NCBI RefSeq assembly: GCF_040802235.1
Contig: NC_133156.1
Span: 180,804,351-180,868,350 of the forward strand
Origin: Manis javanica
Lineage: Eukaryota > Chordata > Mammalia > Pholidota > Manidae
Direction: 5' to 3'
DNA: 64,000 nucleotides
Both the position numbers and the translations under genes were made by a program. The notes beneath the pieces were generated by a model, which searched no databases, was not told the DNA's origin, and saw nothing but the letters and a program-made list of their open reading frames with translations. The stretch's first letter is position 1. The number at the start of each line of letters is the position of its first letter. This document shows, one piece after another, positions 24,121 to 37,100 of this stretch.

Positions 24121-25975
24121 ACCACCCTTAATAAGAAATGTTAAAGGGATTTCTTTATGAGGAAAAGAAAAGATCATATCTAGAAGCAAGAATTAATGAA
24201 AAGAAAAAAAATTAAACTGGTAAAACAAACTGACAGCAATGGTAATAGACCAACCACATAAAAGCTAGGATGAAGGTTAAAAGACAAAAGTAGTAAAATC
24301 AATCACTTAAAAATTAGTTAAGGAATCAGTAAATAAAATGTGTTAAAGCAGACCAAAAAACCTAGGAATAAATTTAACCAAAGAGGTGTAAGAACTGTAT
24401 TCTGAAATCTGTAAGACCCAGATGAAAGAAACTGAAAAAGGCACAAATAAATGGAAAGATATACCACGCTTATGAATAGGATAAATTAATATTGTTACAA
24501 TGACCATACTGTCCGAAGTAATCTACAGATGCTATGCAATCTTTATCAAAGATTGGCAAAACTCAAGTTACATGCAAAATAATGAAACTGGATCACTGTC
24601 TTACTATTTGCAAAAATAAACTCAAAATGGATTGAAGACCTAAATAAAAGACCTGAACCCATAAAAATCCTAGAAGACAACATAGTACAGTCTTGAACAT
24701 CAGCATTAGTATTTTTTTTCAGCTATGTCTCCCCAGGCAAGAGAAGCAAAAGCAAAAATAAACAAGTGGGACTACATCAAATTCAAAAGCTTCTACAGAT
24801 CAAAGGAAACCATCAACAAAGCAAAGAGGCAACCTACTGCATGAGAGACGTATTTGCAAAAGATGTATCTGATAAGGAGCTAATATCCAAAATACATGAA
24901 GAACTCATACAATTCAACACCAAGAAAATAACCCAATTAAAAAAGGGACAGAGGACCTGAATAGACAGACATTTTCCCCAAGACATACAGAGGGCCAACA
25001 CAGTGAAAAGATGCTTAATATCTCCAATCATTAGGGAATGCAAATCAAAACTACAATGAGATAGCACCTCAGAGTGGTCAGAATGGCTAATATCAACAAG
25101 ACAAGAAATAACAAATGTTGGTGAGGACATGGAGAAAAGTGAACCCTCATACACTTCTGGTGGGACTGCAAATTGGTGCAGCCAGTATGGAAAGCAGTAT
25201 GGAGTTTTCTCAAAAAGCGAAAAATAGAAATACTATAAGACTCAGCAATTCCCCTTCTGGGAATTTACTCAGAGAAAGCAAAATCACTAATCTGAAAGGG
25301 TATTTTGCACTCCTCTGTTCATGTCAGCATTTTTTATTTACAATATAGCCAAAATAGATACAACCTAAATGTCCATCCACAGATGAATGGATAAAAAAGA
25401 TGTGGAAAAATCAGAACCCTCATAACATTGGTGGTGGGCATGCAAAAGGGTATCTTTGCATACTCTGGAGAATAGTCTAGTAGTTCCTCAATCCATATGA
25501 TCCACGCCTATGCATATGCCCAAAAAAAAAATGTATGTCCACACAAAAACTTGTATATGAATGTTCACAGCAGCTTTGTTAATAATAGGCAAAAAGTAGA
25601 ACCCAAATGTCCAGTAACTGATGAATGGATAAATGAAATATGTATATTCATAAATGGGATATTTAGTCATAAAAAGTAATAAATACATGCTACAATGTAA
25701 ATGAACCTTGAACATTTTAAGTGGAAGAAGCCAGTCACAAAAGGTCACATATTATGGTTCCATTCATATGAAATATCCAGAATAAGCAAATCTATAGAGA
25801 CAGAAAGTAGGTTAGTAACCACAGCAGCAGTGTTGGGGCAGGAGTGGGAGGCTGGGGGACATGAAGTGTGACTGCTAATCTGTATAGGATGTTTTTCAGG
25901 GTGATGAAAATATTTTAAAATTATTCACTTTAAATAGGTGAATTTTAGGGTATGTAAAAGATCTCAAGAAAGCTG
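24121..25975 (+). mobile_element. Internally deleted L1
   Basis: 24121-24350 matches ORF1-end/inter-ORF sequence also present at about 62970-63180 (for example agctaggatgaaggttaaaa). It jumps near 24355 to late ORF2 (cctaggaataaatttaacca), skipping the endonuclease and most of the RT. It then runs to a 3' end near 25975 with ORF2 C-terminus and 3' UTR blocks. Either an internal deletion or two adjacent insertions. Confidence 0.7.
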
Positions 25976-26010
25976 CAAAAATATATTTATTCATCAATGC
26001 AATAAATAAA

Positions 26011-26033
26011 TACATACATACATACATACATAC
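26011..26033 (+). repeat. (TACA)n microsatellite
   Basis: Perfect tetranucleotide run just after the 3' end of the preceding L1, probably grown from its tail. Confidence 0.9.
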
Positions 26034-28599
26034 AAATGCATGCAGATTTCCAAACCTTATTTGGGAGAAAAAAAGCTTCTCATGTTCTGCTGTCCTGCAT
26101 CTCCTGTGTTACCAAATCAGGGATATAATAACTGAAGATGACCAACAATGTCATTTTCATATAATAAAGAATGAAAATCCTATAAAAATTATGGGCACTG
26201 GATGTTCTAGGTATGATGAGCACTACATACACTGTATGACTAGAGCCAAGAGAATCATGCAATCATGCCATGTTGACTTCCCAGATTTATAATAATCACA
26301 ATGCACAGGCCTGCACTGTGTCTGATCATTTGTGCTGAGGATCCATCGTGGGACAGAACATCATTTTTGCTGAATGCATTTACAAATGCTATCGGTAAAC
26401 CACAACAGTCCACTTTCCTTAGTCTATAGGAGAGTCTCCAGCATCTCCTTTAATGATCTCATCATCCTTCAGGGTCTGGGTGTGAATCAGCCCACTCAGT
26501 TCTCTGCAGTGGGGCTTACAGATAGAGATTTAAGTGGCTTACAAGTCAAATGATATTACCAGCTATTATGGTTTAAGGTATGAGGTGCAGAGTCTGGGAA
26601 GGAGATACATGATGGCTGGCTGCTTCTGTTTTTTAATTTCAATTGTTATGAGGGCAAACTCACCTAATGCCTTATTCCAAACTAGGAAAAGTAACTGCCT
26701 CCAGCTGAGAGATGTGTCAGGTTTTTATAGTACATTTTAATTAAAATCTAGGTCAGATTTATTCCCATACGTATTAATCAGAGACAACATCTGATAGACC
26801 CAGGAGGGAGAAAAGCTTTTCAATTAAAAAATTACTTTTTAGGTGGAAATTGAGTTTAGGAAAACATATCCAATATAGGAAAAAGGCCATACTTTCTTAC
26901 ATGACCCTATATGGCTATTATTCGTGTAGAAAGATTGTCATTGTTAACTTTCTGCTGGCCAGGTGCCTGCTGGGAGATTTTTTAAAAGAGGAATAAGTTA
27001 AGCTAATCATTTATAACCATTCAATTTTAGGACCAGAGGGACACATTGATAAGACAGAGTCCCAATTAGAAATGTAGTCTCTGGCACCAAACAAGTCTTC
27101 TCTTGTGAAAAGTTTTTAGGTATGCACAGATCAAACTGGCACCTGTAGTTTCAATAAAATTTACTAACCAGTAAAGGGTGACACAATCACAAAGTGTCCA
27201 AAATATAATATTTTGACGTAGATTTAATTTCTAGAGACAAGATTAACGCTTATAATAGCAGTTCAGGTGATAACTATTATTCACCTTTAGCGAATCAGAA
27301 CTAGTCATTGATTTCTGCAAGTATAGTAGATGGTAACTGAAAAATCCTCCCCAGAAAATTTAAAATGCATTCCAAGTATGGCCATGAAACAAGATGGTTA
27401 AAATGTAATGGAAGTACTGATCACTAGAACTGAAGTCAAGAAACCTTAACAAGATAGTAAAGTTTCCCACATAATGGCAGGGTTTGGGATGGAGATCAAG
27501 AAAATGAACCAAGAGTTAAAGTCCTCAATTAATATGGGAAAAACCAGAATCAATCAATATATGGGAAAAGGAAAGGATCACGAAAATCCAGTAGAGGGCG
27601 GTAAAGCTAGATGACATGGATCCGAAAGGATTTTCTATCAGGGTTTGAAAAATTATGGCTTGAAAGTGGCCCTCTCTTTTTCTTCTTCTCTACATTCTTC
27701 CAATATGTTCCCTCTTAGATGTAATATTTATGAGGATTTATGATCACATTTACATAAGTGACTCTAAAGTCTTCATTCCACTCACGATATACTCATGAAG
27801 TCAGATTATCTATGTTTATCAGATATTTTCACTTGGATGTTTTGATTTAACTTCAAGTTTAATAAATGAAACCTCTTCATATTTTGGTCACAATTAATTT
27901 CCTCTTTAGATCTCTCCCTTTTGATAAGGTGTTCCCATGCTATTTCAGTTGTTTTGCGTAGAAATTTCAAAAGAACCATGGCTTATTAATTACCAACTCT
28001 AACTGATTAGAGGCCAGCTTAACAAAAGAATTACTTTTCCAATAATTTATGAAAGCACTGTTATTTAGAAACCTGACAATTAGCTTAACATTTGGAAATA
28101 AAGTTATACACAAAATAAATTCCATGTGAATTAAGGGTTTAAATGCCTTGCCCCTACCTTTAAAAAAGTATTAAAAGAGAAACAGCATATTTTCATAATC
28201 TTTAAATTGGGAAGATATTTCTTAGCATGGAACAAAGAAGGTTGAGTATAACAATATTATTACAATATAAATATAATTAATGCTTTAGAGTAATAGGGAA
28301 AGATCTTCAGAGAAAAATAGGCAAAAGATAAAATTGCAATCCCTGAAACCTAATATTTAAATTAAATGTAAAGCAATGAGTTTTTCTACACATAAAATTA
28401 GCAAATATTAAACGACTGATATTACTCACAGTTGGCAAGGGAACGAAGAAGGACAAACTCTGATACAACTTTTTGGTGAGAACATGTATTTGTACAAAAT
28501 TTCTGGAGGGCACATAGGAGCAATGGCTTATAGTATTGAGAGTCTTTAAATTTCTATTGTTAATGATCTACCTAGGACTTAAAAACTTCTTGGTCAATT
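26034..28599. other. Intron 16 sequence without recognised repeat
   Basis: AT-rich, 2.5 kb, no exon, RNA gene or clear transposon seen. It is the longest stretch of apparently unique DNA in this intron. Confidence 0.5.
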
Positions 28600-29300
28600 T
28601 TTCTTAATTTATACTTTCCTAGAAAAATCATCCTTTTAATTTTAAAATTTATTAGCCTAAAGTTGTACACAGTAATCTTTTTTAAGAAAATCTCCGCTTT
28701 GTGGTTATACCCTTGTGTGTCACTAATGTTGATATCCTTTTTTCCATGGTCAGAATAACCTAAGATTTGTTTGTTCTATTTTATTTTTTGGAGGAATCAG
28801 ATCTTGGGGAATGATTTATTAATTTATATATTTTCCACTTTATTACTTCTTTCTTTCTTTCTTTCATCAGTCTTTTAAAATTATTCCCCAATTGAGTTTG
28901 TTCAACTAAGTATCATTTAAGACTATAGATTTTTCCTTTAATGTATATTGTTATATCCCATAAATTTTGAATAAGTGCTTTTACTATCTTTAGTGAAATA
29001 CAAAAGTCTGTAGTTTCAACTTTTATTTCTTCTATAACCCAAAAGTTTAGAATGATCCTTTAAATTCATCTATTTAATGAAAAAAATTCTAATTGTCAAA
29101 TTCCAATTTTATCATATTGTGGTTAGAGAATGTAAGTTTAGTCATAAATGTACTTTTGGGATTCATTTTGCCTAAACACAGTTAATTTTTCTAACTATCC
29201 CACGGGCATTTGAAATAATTATGGACTCTCGGTTTCTAGATTGAAGTTTTATACAGATACTTTAAATCAAGCTTGTTAGTTTTGCTATTAAAACTTCCAC
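28600..29300 (-). mobile_element. Ancient L1 ORF2 fragment, antisense
   Basis: Contains atcatattgtggttagagaa and ttctagattgaagttttata-type blocks, in the antisense order of the L1 endonuclease region. A (TTTC)n run sits at 28847-28865. Very diverged. Confidence 0.55.
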
Positions 29301-29529
29301 ATCTTACTTGCTTTAAGACATAACCTTAGAAAAGCAATTAAAGTATCCCACTCTTGTACTTTTGTCATGTTCTATAATTATGTCTGAATGAATGAATAAA
29401 TGAATGCTTTCTGATTGAAAGCACAGCAGTAGTTTTGGAAGTCTAGGTAATTGCAATCGGGATAGGGTAGACTCTCCAGACAAGTAACAATTAATTTTTA
29501 ATTAATTAAATGAAAAAAAATTCAATCTT

Positions 29530-29950
29530 CTCATGGTATAGAAACTTGTACTTCTAATCTTCTGGCAAAACTAGAAATGCTGGGAAAGAAGTAGAACTAT
29601 AAGAACTTTCATGTATTGCAGATAGGAATATAGATGGAAAAGCAACTGGTGCTAGTGAAGGAAATCAAGTGTAACTTCTGGGTATATATACCAAACATAG
29701 GCTTACACAGACCCAGAAGGGTACATGGACAAGGATGTACACTGTTAATGAATGTTTTGTGGTGCTGGGAGTTGACAACTTTTCCTGGGGGTCCACTATA
29801 GGAAAAGTTCATAGGTGAACTGGTAGATGCACTTAATGGAGTATTATGTATGCAATGATTAGAAACGTGAATTAGATTGCATGCATAGCAATGTAGATAA
29901 ATCTTAAAAATGCTTAGCAAAAATAAGAAAAAAATGATATATTTTTATAT
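29530..29950 (+). mobile_element. Ancient L1 3' fragment
   Basis: Blocks ttctgggtatatataccaaa, gtacatggacaaggatgtac and 'ggagtattatgtatgcaatg' follow a worn L1 ORF2 C-terminal region. Confidence 0.55.
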
Positions 29951-30504
29951 ATACTGAAAATACACACACATACACAGAATATACATTTTGTAAGTGTTCT
30001 TGTAAGCCAAAAGAACAGATACCCATGGGAGAACAAGAATAAATATGGAATATGGGGATAAACTTCAGAGAGGCCATGTACCTAGGAGCAAATTTAACTC
30101 AAACCTTGGCACTTGAAGTGAAAAGAAAATTTTACGTTATCTTGGCAAAGAAACTGTGTATGGTTCTTTCCTAATCCAGTTCTTTTACTCTACTTCTAGA
30201 AGGATTTATTATGGCTAGAAAGGAGGTTCAAATAGGTATTTTAGGCAGAACCCAGGACACAATGAAAAGCTTGAGAATTGTCCTTTCCAGCTTATAACTA
30301 ACATTTTGTTTATTTGATCAGTCTGGCTTACCTTATTTTTTTATTAATGTCAAACAAGAACAATCTTTATGGTTTCTCATTAGAAAATACATGTTTCTTG
30401 TAAAAAAATATTGAAACATATAAAAAATTATACAGGAAAAATTTAAACCCCATAATTTAAAGAAAACCCATTAATAGTTTATTTTGTTCCAGTCATATAT
30501 ACAC

Positions 30505-30532
30505 GTCAAGTACACACACGTGTGTACTTGAC
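30505..30532. repeat. Perfect 13-bp inverted repeat in a CA/TG-rich stretch
   Basis: Arms GTCAAGTACACAC (30505-30517) and GTGTGTACTTGAC (30520-30532) are separated by AC. It lies in alternating purine-pyrimidine DNA that runs to about 30590. Confidence 0.85.
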
Positions 30533-30984
30533 ATGTATATGTGTATTTGACATGCGTGTGTATGTAGGCACACACACATATATACTTACATACCACATAT
30601 TTATATCTTGTATTTTATCTCTGAAGAGAGCAAAATTTACCCTATGGATTCCAATATACTGCTTTGGACTGTTGTTTCTCTCCATATATAAGTGTGATTA
30701 TAGATATGAAATCAGCCTGTTTTATAAAACGTAAGAAACAATGATAAATATTTAATTGAACATTACCAAGGTTTCATTTTATTCTTTCATGGAGATAGGT
30801 CTCTTTGTTTGGTAGTTAGTGCTGCTGACTTGCCCAACTGCTGGAAACATGGGCAAAGGAAGTAATGAGAGGGATAAAAACACAGACAAATCATTCTTCT
30901 TCAGCTTTTTCTTCATAAATACAAACTGATAAACTTGACTTGACTTGTTTTGTACTGACAGCTTTCCCTCTTATCTAACCCCAA

Positions 30985-31330
30985 TACACAACCAGACTCT
31001 GAGAAGAAGAGATGGGGAATGACAGAGAAAGAAAGAGAAAATATGGAGAGCGTGCACAGAGGCAAGCATAGCAAGAACCTGAGAGAAACGGAGAAGGGAA
31101 GGAATAACCAGAAAAACCTGAGCCACACAGCAGACAGTGAGACAAGAAGGCAGCATGGGGTAGGGTGGAGGAGAGCACAGATGCACAGAGTGTGGGTGCA
31201 CTAAGGCAGAGATAAGGAAGAGCAGGGAGTGCAAAAACACAGAAGTGATGGAGAAGCATGAACTGCAGAGACTGGGGAGAGACTGTGTAGATACAGGGGA
31301 GAGGCACAGTGAGTCAAAGAAAGACTAGGT
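30985..31330 (+). repeat. Purine-rich low-complexity region
   Basis: Long GA-rich tract with recurring CAGAGA/GAGAAA words and no unit long enough to call a satellite. Confidence 0.6.
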
Positions 31331-31489
31331 GTCATCAAAGCAGGGATGGAGGGACAAGCAACCTGCTGTAGTCATTTCCTTATATTCACTCCTAAACCCT
31401 CAAATGGACAGAGGTAAAAAGTGTCCTGTACACATATTTGGGGAAAAAAACATTAGTATATCAAAGGAAACCTGAGTTAAAGACAAGAT

Positions 31490-31900
31490 AGTTCAAAAAA
31501 GAAGAAATACAAATGGTCAACAGACATACAAAAGAAAATAAAAACTCAGTGAGTATGATTAAAGAAATGTGAGTCAGAATAGATACAATATTTCTGGCCT
31601 CTCTGACTGGTAAATATTAACAAGAATGCTACTGGCAGTTATTGACCAAGGTATTATTATCCATAACTGGTGAATAAACAGTTGATTCAACATTTCAGCA
31701 GGACAATTTTGCAGTATGGATTAAACATCTTTAATGTGCACAGTTGATACCCCAGAAATTCCATGTTTAGAAATGGAATGCTAAGTGTCCTGAAATGCAG
31801 ATATAAATGAAATCATTAGAATGTTAGGAGAGGAAGACATACAGTAGAGAGCTAACATTTGGATAAGTGGCACTGCCATCCATGTATATCGAGATTATCA
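31490..31900 (+). mobile_element. Ancient L1 3' fragment
   Basis: Worn order of an L1ME-like 3' end (cagacatacaaaagaaaata, cactttaatg-like and 'ccccagaaattccatgttta' blocks). Confidence 0.4.
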
Positions 31901-32059
31901 TATGTTTTGGTCCTTTATTAACACATCTCAATATATACATCTCTTACTCCTAAGATAGAAAACAGGTTATGAAGAAATAAAAAAAATTCCAAGACACAAT
32001 TAAAGAAAATTTTTGCTGAAATGAAATTAAACCTGAATGTACAAGGGATACAGAGGTAC

Positions 32060-33930
32060 TGGTACCAGAAAAAAATTAATACCCAAAATATATGAAGCAA
32101 AACTTACAGAAATGGAGAAACAGACAATTCAACAGTAATAGTGACTGCAATACAGCACTTTCAAAATGGATAAACAACTAGACAGACCAGTAAGGATATG
32201 GAAGATTGAAGAATGACTATAAACCAACAAGACCTAACAGACATATATAGAATACTCTAACCAAAAACAGCAGAATACCCATTCTTCTTAAGGGCACATG
32301 AGATGTTCTTTAGGGGACCATACACTGGGCCATAAAACAAGTCACAACACATTTACAAGGCTTGAAATCATACCAAGTATGTTCTCTGACCACAGTGGAA
32401 GAAATTGGAAGTCAATAACATAAGGAAATATAGGAAATTAAAAAATATGTGGAAATAAAACAACACATTCTTAACAACTAATGGTCCAAGAAGAAATCAC
32501 AAGGGAAATTAAAAAATACTTTGAGATGAATGAAAATGAAAACAAAACATACTAAAACTTACGGGATGCCATGAAGGCAGAACTTAGAATGAAATCTGTA
32601 CTTGTAAATGTCTACATTAAAAGAAGGGTGATTTTAAAACTATAACCTCATCTTCTACCTTAATAAGAAAAAGAAGAGCTAACAAAAGTCAAAGGAAGCA
32701 GAAGGAAATTACAGATCATAATGAAAATAAAGTACAGAAAAAGAGAAAAATCAAAGAAACCAAAAGTTGGTTCTTTGAAAAGATCAATAAAAATGGAAAA
32801 GTCTTTAGGTAGACTCACCAAAGAAAAAAACTCAAATCAATGAAATTTAGAATGAAGAAGGGGAAGTTACTACCAACTATACAGAAATTAAAAGGATTAT
32901 AAGGAAGACTGAAGAATTATATGTCGATGAATTAGATAACCTAGATGAAACACATTTCCAGAGAAACAACCTATCAACGTTGACTCAAACAGAAACAGAA
33001 ATCTGAACATGGAAAGAAACCTTAGTGAATCAGAAATCCGAAAACTTAGCAAAAAGAAAAGCTCAGGACCAGGCTTCTTGGTAAGTTCTACAAAATATTT
33101 AAAGAAGAACTAACACCAACCATTGACATACTCTTAAAAAAATACACTAAAGATTGCCTCTCCACATAGTGGATCTGTGGCATCTTCCTGCACTGATGGT
33201 CAGTGACTGCATTAGGGTATGGGTGGGGACTTGATAATATGGGTAAATGTAGTAACCACATTGTTTTTTCATGTGAAACCTTCATAAGAGTGTATATCAA
33301 TAATACCTTTATAAAAAAATAAAAATAAATAAATAAAATGAACAAACAAAAAAAGCTTAAAAAAAAAAGATTGCCTCTCAATTCATGCTAAGAGGCCAGT
33401 ATTACCCTGATAACAAAGGCAGACAAAGACACAAGGAAACTACAGACCACCTTATAAGTTACGGATGCAAAATCCTCAACAAAATACTAGCAAAATGAAT
33501 CCAGTGGCATAGAAAAAGTTTTATACATCAAAACCAAGTGGAATTTATCCTAAGAAGGCAAGGGTGGTTCAACATTAGAATATCAAAGTAATACACCATA
33601 TTAAAAAGAAAGAAAACATGATCATCTCCATACACACAAAAAAGCATATGGCAAAATCCAAAACCCTTCTGTGATCAAACACACTAAGTAAAATAGGAAT
33701 AGAAGGGAACTTTTTCAGCCTGATAAAGGACATCTATTAAAAACTCACAGCTAACACCATACTTAATAACTAAAAAGTTCTCTCCCTATAATCAGGAACA
33801 AGACAAGACATTCTTACTTCTTTTCAACACAGTACTGGAGATTCTAACAGGTCTTGAACAAATCACAAAAACCAGTATTTGAGAATATCACTAATATAAT
33901 TAATAAAGGTGAATGACTTAATATAAATGG
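32060..33930 (+). mobile_element. Old L1 ORF2 fragment, interrupted by a young L1
   Basis: It follows ORF2 from the endonuclease C-terminus (ttctctgaccacagtggaag) through RT (tcaggaccaggcttcttggt; aggccagtattaccctgata). It is split at 33149-33379 by a younger insertion. Stops throughout. Confidence 0.8.
33149..33379 (+). mobile_element. Young, severely 5'-truncated L1 with 14-bp TSD
   Basis: The direct repeat aaagattgcctctc (33149-33162 and 33366-33379) flanks about 200 bp that is only the young-L1 3' UTR end (gggtggggacttgataatat, ttcatgtgaaaccttcataa) and an A-rich tail. Removing it joins the two halves of the older ORF2 fragment, proving relative age. Confidence 0.92.
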
Positions 33931-34149
33931 AATACCATACTGTATTATGGAGACTCCATCTCCACCCTTGGAGGACTTATTCATGCATTAAGCCACAAAG
34001 AAAATCTCTATATGTCCTTAAAACTGAAGTAGAACTGAATACAATCTCTGATCATGATACATTAAAATTATAAATATGTAATAACGATAAACCCAACCTC
34101 ATAGAAATTTAAAAAAAAAACTCCTCTAAACAAACATCTACAAAATACT

Positions 34150-37100
34150 ACTAATAAAAATACCACAGGTCAAAATCCTAGTTTCCATTTGGGGATCTAG
34201 AGTTGAAGAAGACAGCCCTCCCACCCTTACAACAACACCACTACCACTACTTCCACCATCAACAAAAATATACCAACTTTAAGTTCACGACTCTTCCTGA
34301 AGCCATCAAAAAGCTGAGGTCAGAGGTCAACCCTGGCCCCAAAACTAAAGAGACTGCTGCCTGCAGGGAGACAGGAAACATGAGTACCAGTTTACCTGGA
34401 GGAGACACAATTGGACACCACTCAAGAAGGCTGGAGATGGATTAAGTGGGGAAGACCAAGTGTACACAGGTGAGAGTGCGAAACCATAGGAGGCACAGAA
34501 ACTGGGGGATTGTGCACCATCTTGCTGACTACTTCTCCACAAACTCTACCAGGTAAAAGTCTGAAGTTTTACAACAGGGACCATTATGGTGCAGACCTGG
34601 GAAAGAAGTATAGCAGCTATTATTGGAAGGTTACAAAATTGCTTTGGGGTTATGTCAACAAATTGGTAGAATGAGAACCTCGAGAGGCCTGTCCATTCCC
34701 TAGAAACACCAAAATACCTGGCAAAAACTGTCAAATCAACCTTATCAGAACTCTGGAAGATGGTCAAAAGTTTATGGCAACTAAGTGAAAACTTAAACAG
34801 GAGCAAGGCCACCTACACAAAAACACTGGTAAAGGCAGATAAATATAAAAGTCAGTAACAGTGTGTTTCTGGTTTGTAACATCTCTTTCTTTTCCCCTAA
34901 GAGTTAGAAGACAAATGCATCAATAATAATTTTAATCTATGTTAATGGGTATAGAAAGTATACAGCTATTACCTTTGACTATAACAATATAAAGGGTAAG
35001 GGCAGAGATGAACAGAAGGAGAGTTTTTATATACTATTGAAGTTAAGTTGGTGTCAATTCACATTAGATTGTTGTATGTTTAAGATGTTAATTGTAATCC
35101 CCAAGGCAACTACTAAGAAAAAATATAAAGGAGAGGAAACGAGAAGGGAACCAAAATGGCACATTACAAAAAGTAAATTAAACAGAAAAGAAGGCAGTAA
35201 TGGGGAACTGAAAAAGGTAGAAAGATGTGACATAAATACTGGCAAAAGTAAGTCCTTTCCTAACAGTAATTACTTGAAATGTAAACAGATTAAACTATCC
35301 AATTAAAAGGTAGAAATGGCTGAATGAATTAAAGAAAAAAACACAACCAACCTACATACTGTTGACAGAAGACTTAATTTAGATCTAAAGACACAGTACT
35401 TGAAAGTCAAAGGATGTAAGAAGATATTCCATGCAAAAGTAGGAATGGGGAGAAAGTAGGGTGGCTATAATAACATCAGACAAAAGAATTTAAGTTAGGA
35501 ATTGTTAAAAGAGATAATGAAGGGGATTATTTATTGATAAAAAGTGTCAACCCATGAAGAAAATATAACATTATGAACATACATACACCTGACAATACAG
35601 CCTCAAAATATATGAAGCAAAAATGGACAGAATTGAAGGGAGAAAGACAGTTCTACATAAATAGTTGTAGATCTATAGTTGTATGTTACAGATCTATTGT
35701 TGTATCATTTTAATATGGATAGAAAAACTAGACAAAAGACCTATAAGGAAACAGAGGACTTGAACAACACTATAAATCGACTATACTTAGTAGATCTATA
35801 GAGAACACTCCAGCAACAGCAAAATATACAATCTCAGGGACACATGGGAATTGTCCAGGACAGATCATATGCATGCCAGGCCATAAAATCAGTCAGCATA
35901 AATTTGAAAGGAGAGAAATAATACAGAGTATATTTTTCTGACCAAATGGAATGAAGTGAGAAATCAATAACAGTTAAGAGATTTGGAAAATACACAAATA
36001 TGTGCTAATTAAGTAGTCCTAACTATTAATGGTCAAAGAGGAAATTATAAGGGAAATTAAAAAATACTTAGAGATAAATGAAAATGAAAACAAAACATGC
36101 CAAAACTTATGGAACGAAGTAAAGGCAGAATTTAGAAGGAAATCTGTATCTGCAAGAGGGAAATTAATAGCTGTAAACATATATATTAAAAAGATAATAC
36201 TTTCCAATCAATAATCTAACTTTAAACTGCAAAGAATTAGAAAAAGAAGAGGAAACTAAACCAAAGGAAGCAGAAGCAACTAATGAAGTTTAGTAGATAA
36301 AGGGAGACTAGAAAAATAGCAGAGATGGACAGATTCCTGGAAACAGATAAAATACAAAAACCGACTCAAGAAGAAACATAAAATCTGAATAGACTTAATA
36401 ACATTATGAGATTGCATTGGTAATAAAATTTTCCCCAAAGAAAAACCTATGACCAGATAGCTTCACCGGCCAAACATTTAAAGAAAAATTAGCATCAGTC
36501 ATTAACACCAATTTTCAAACTTATCCAAAAATAGAAGATGAGGGAAAATGTCCTACTCATTCTGAGGCAAACATTACCCTGGTACCAAAGGCAGATAAAG
36601 ATGTCACAAGAAAACTACAGATGAATATCCCTTATGAATACAGATGTAAAAGTCCTCTTCAAAACTCTAGCAAACTGAACCCAGCAGCATATGAAAAGGA
36701 TTATACATTATGATCAAGTGGGATTTATCCTGAATACAAGGTTGATTCAACACATGATTATCAATATACACTATATTAATAGAATAAAAGGGGAAAAATC
36801 CCAGATGATCACCTCAATAGATGCGGAACCACCTGGTAAAACTCAAAACACTTTCACAGTAAAAAGTCATCAAAATAGAAAAAAAGAGAACTTGCTCAGT
36901 ATGACAAAGGTTATATTAGAAAATCCACAGCTAACATTCTCAATGGCGGCAGACTGAATGCTTTCCTCCTAAGATAATGAAAAAGATAATAATGCCATTG
37001 CCACTTCTATTTGCCACTCTACTGGAAGTCCTAGCCAGACCAACTAGACAAGTAAAGTAAATAAAGGACACCCAAATTGGAAAGGAGAAAGTAAGACTAT

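Noticed and set aside
34203..34445. Short plus-strand frame starting MKKTALPPLQQHHYHYFHHQ
   Set aside because: It lies in L1 5' UTR/ORF1-like DNA; the His/Gln-rich start comes from a low-complexity CAC/CAA tract.
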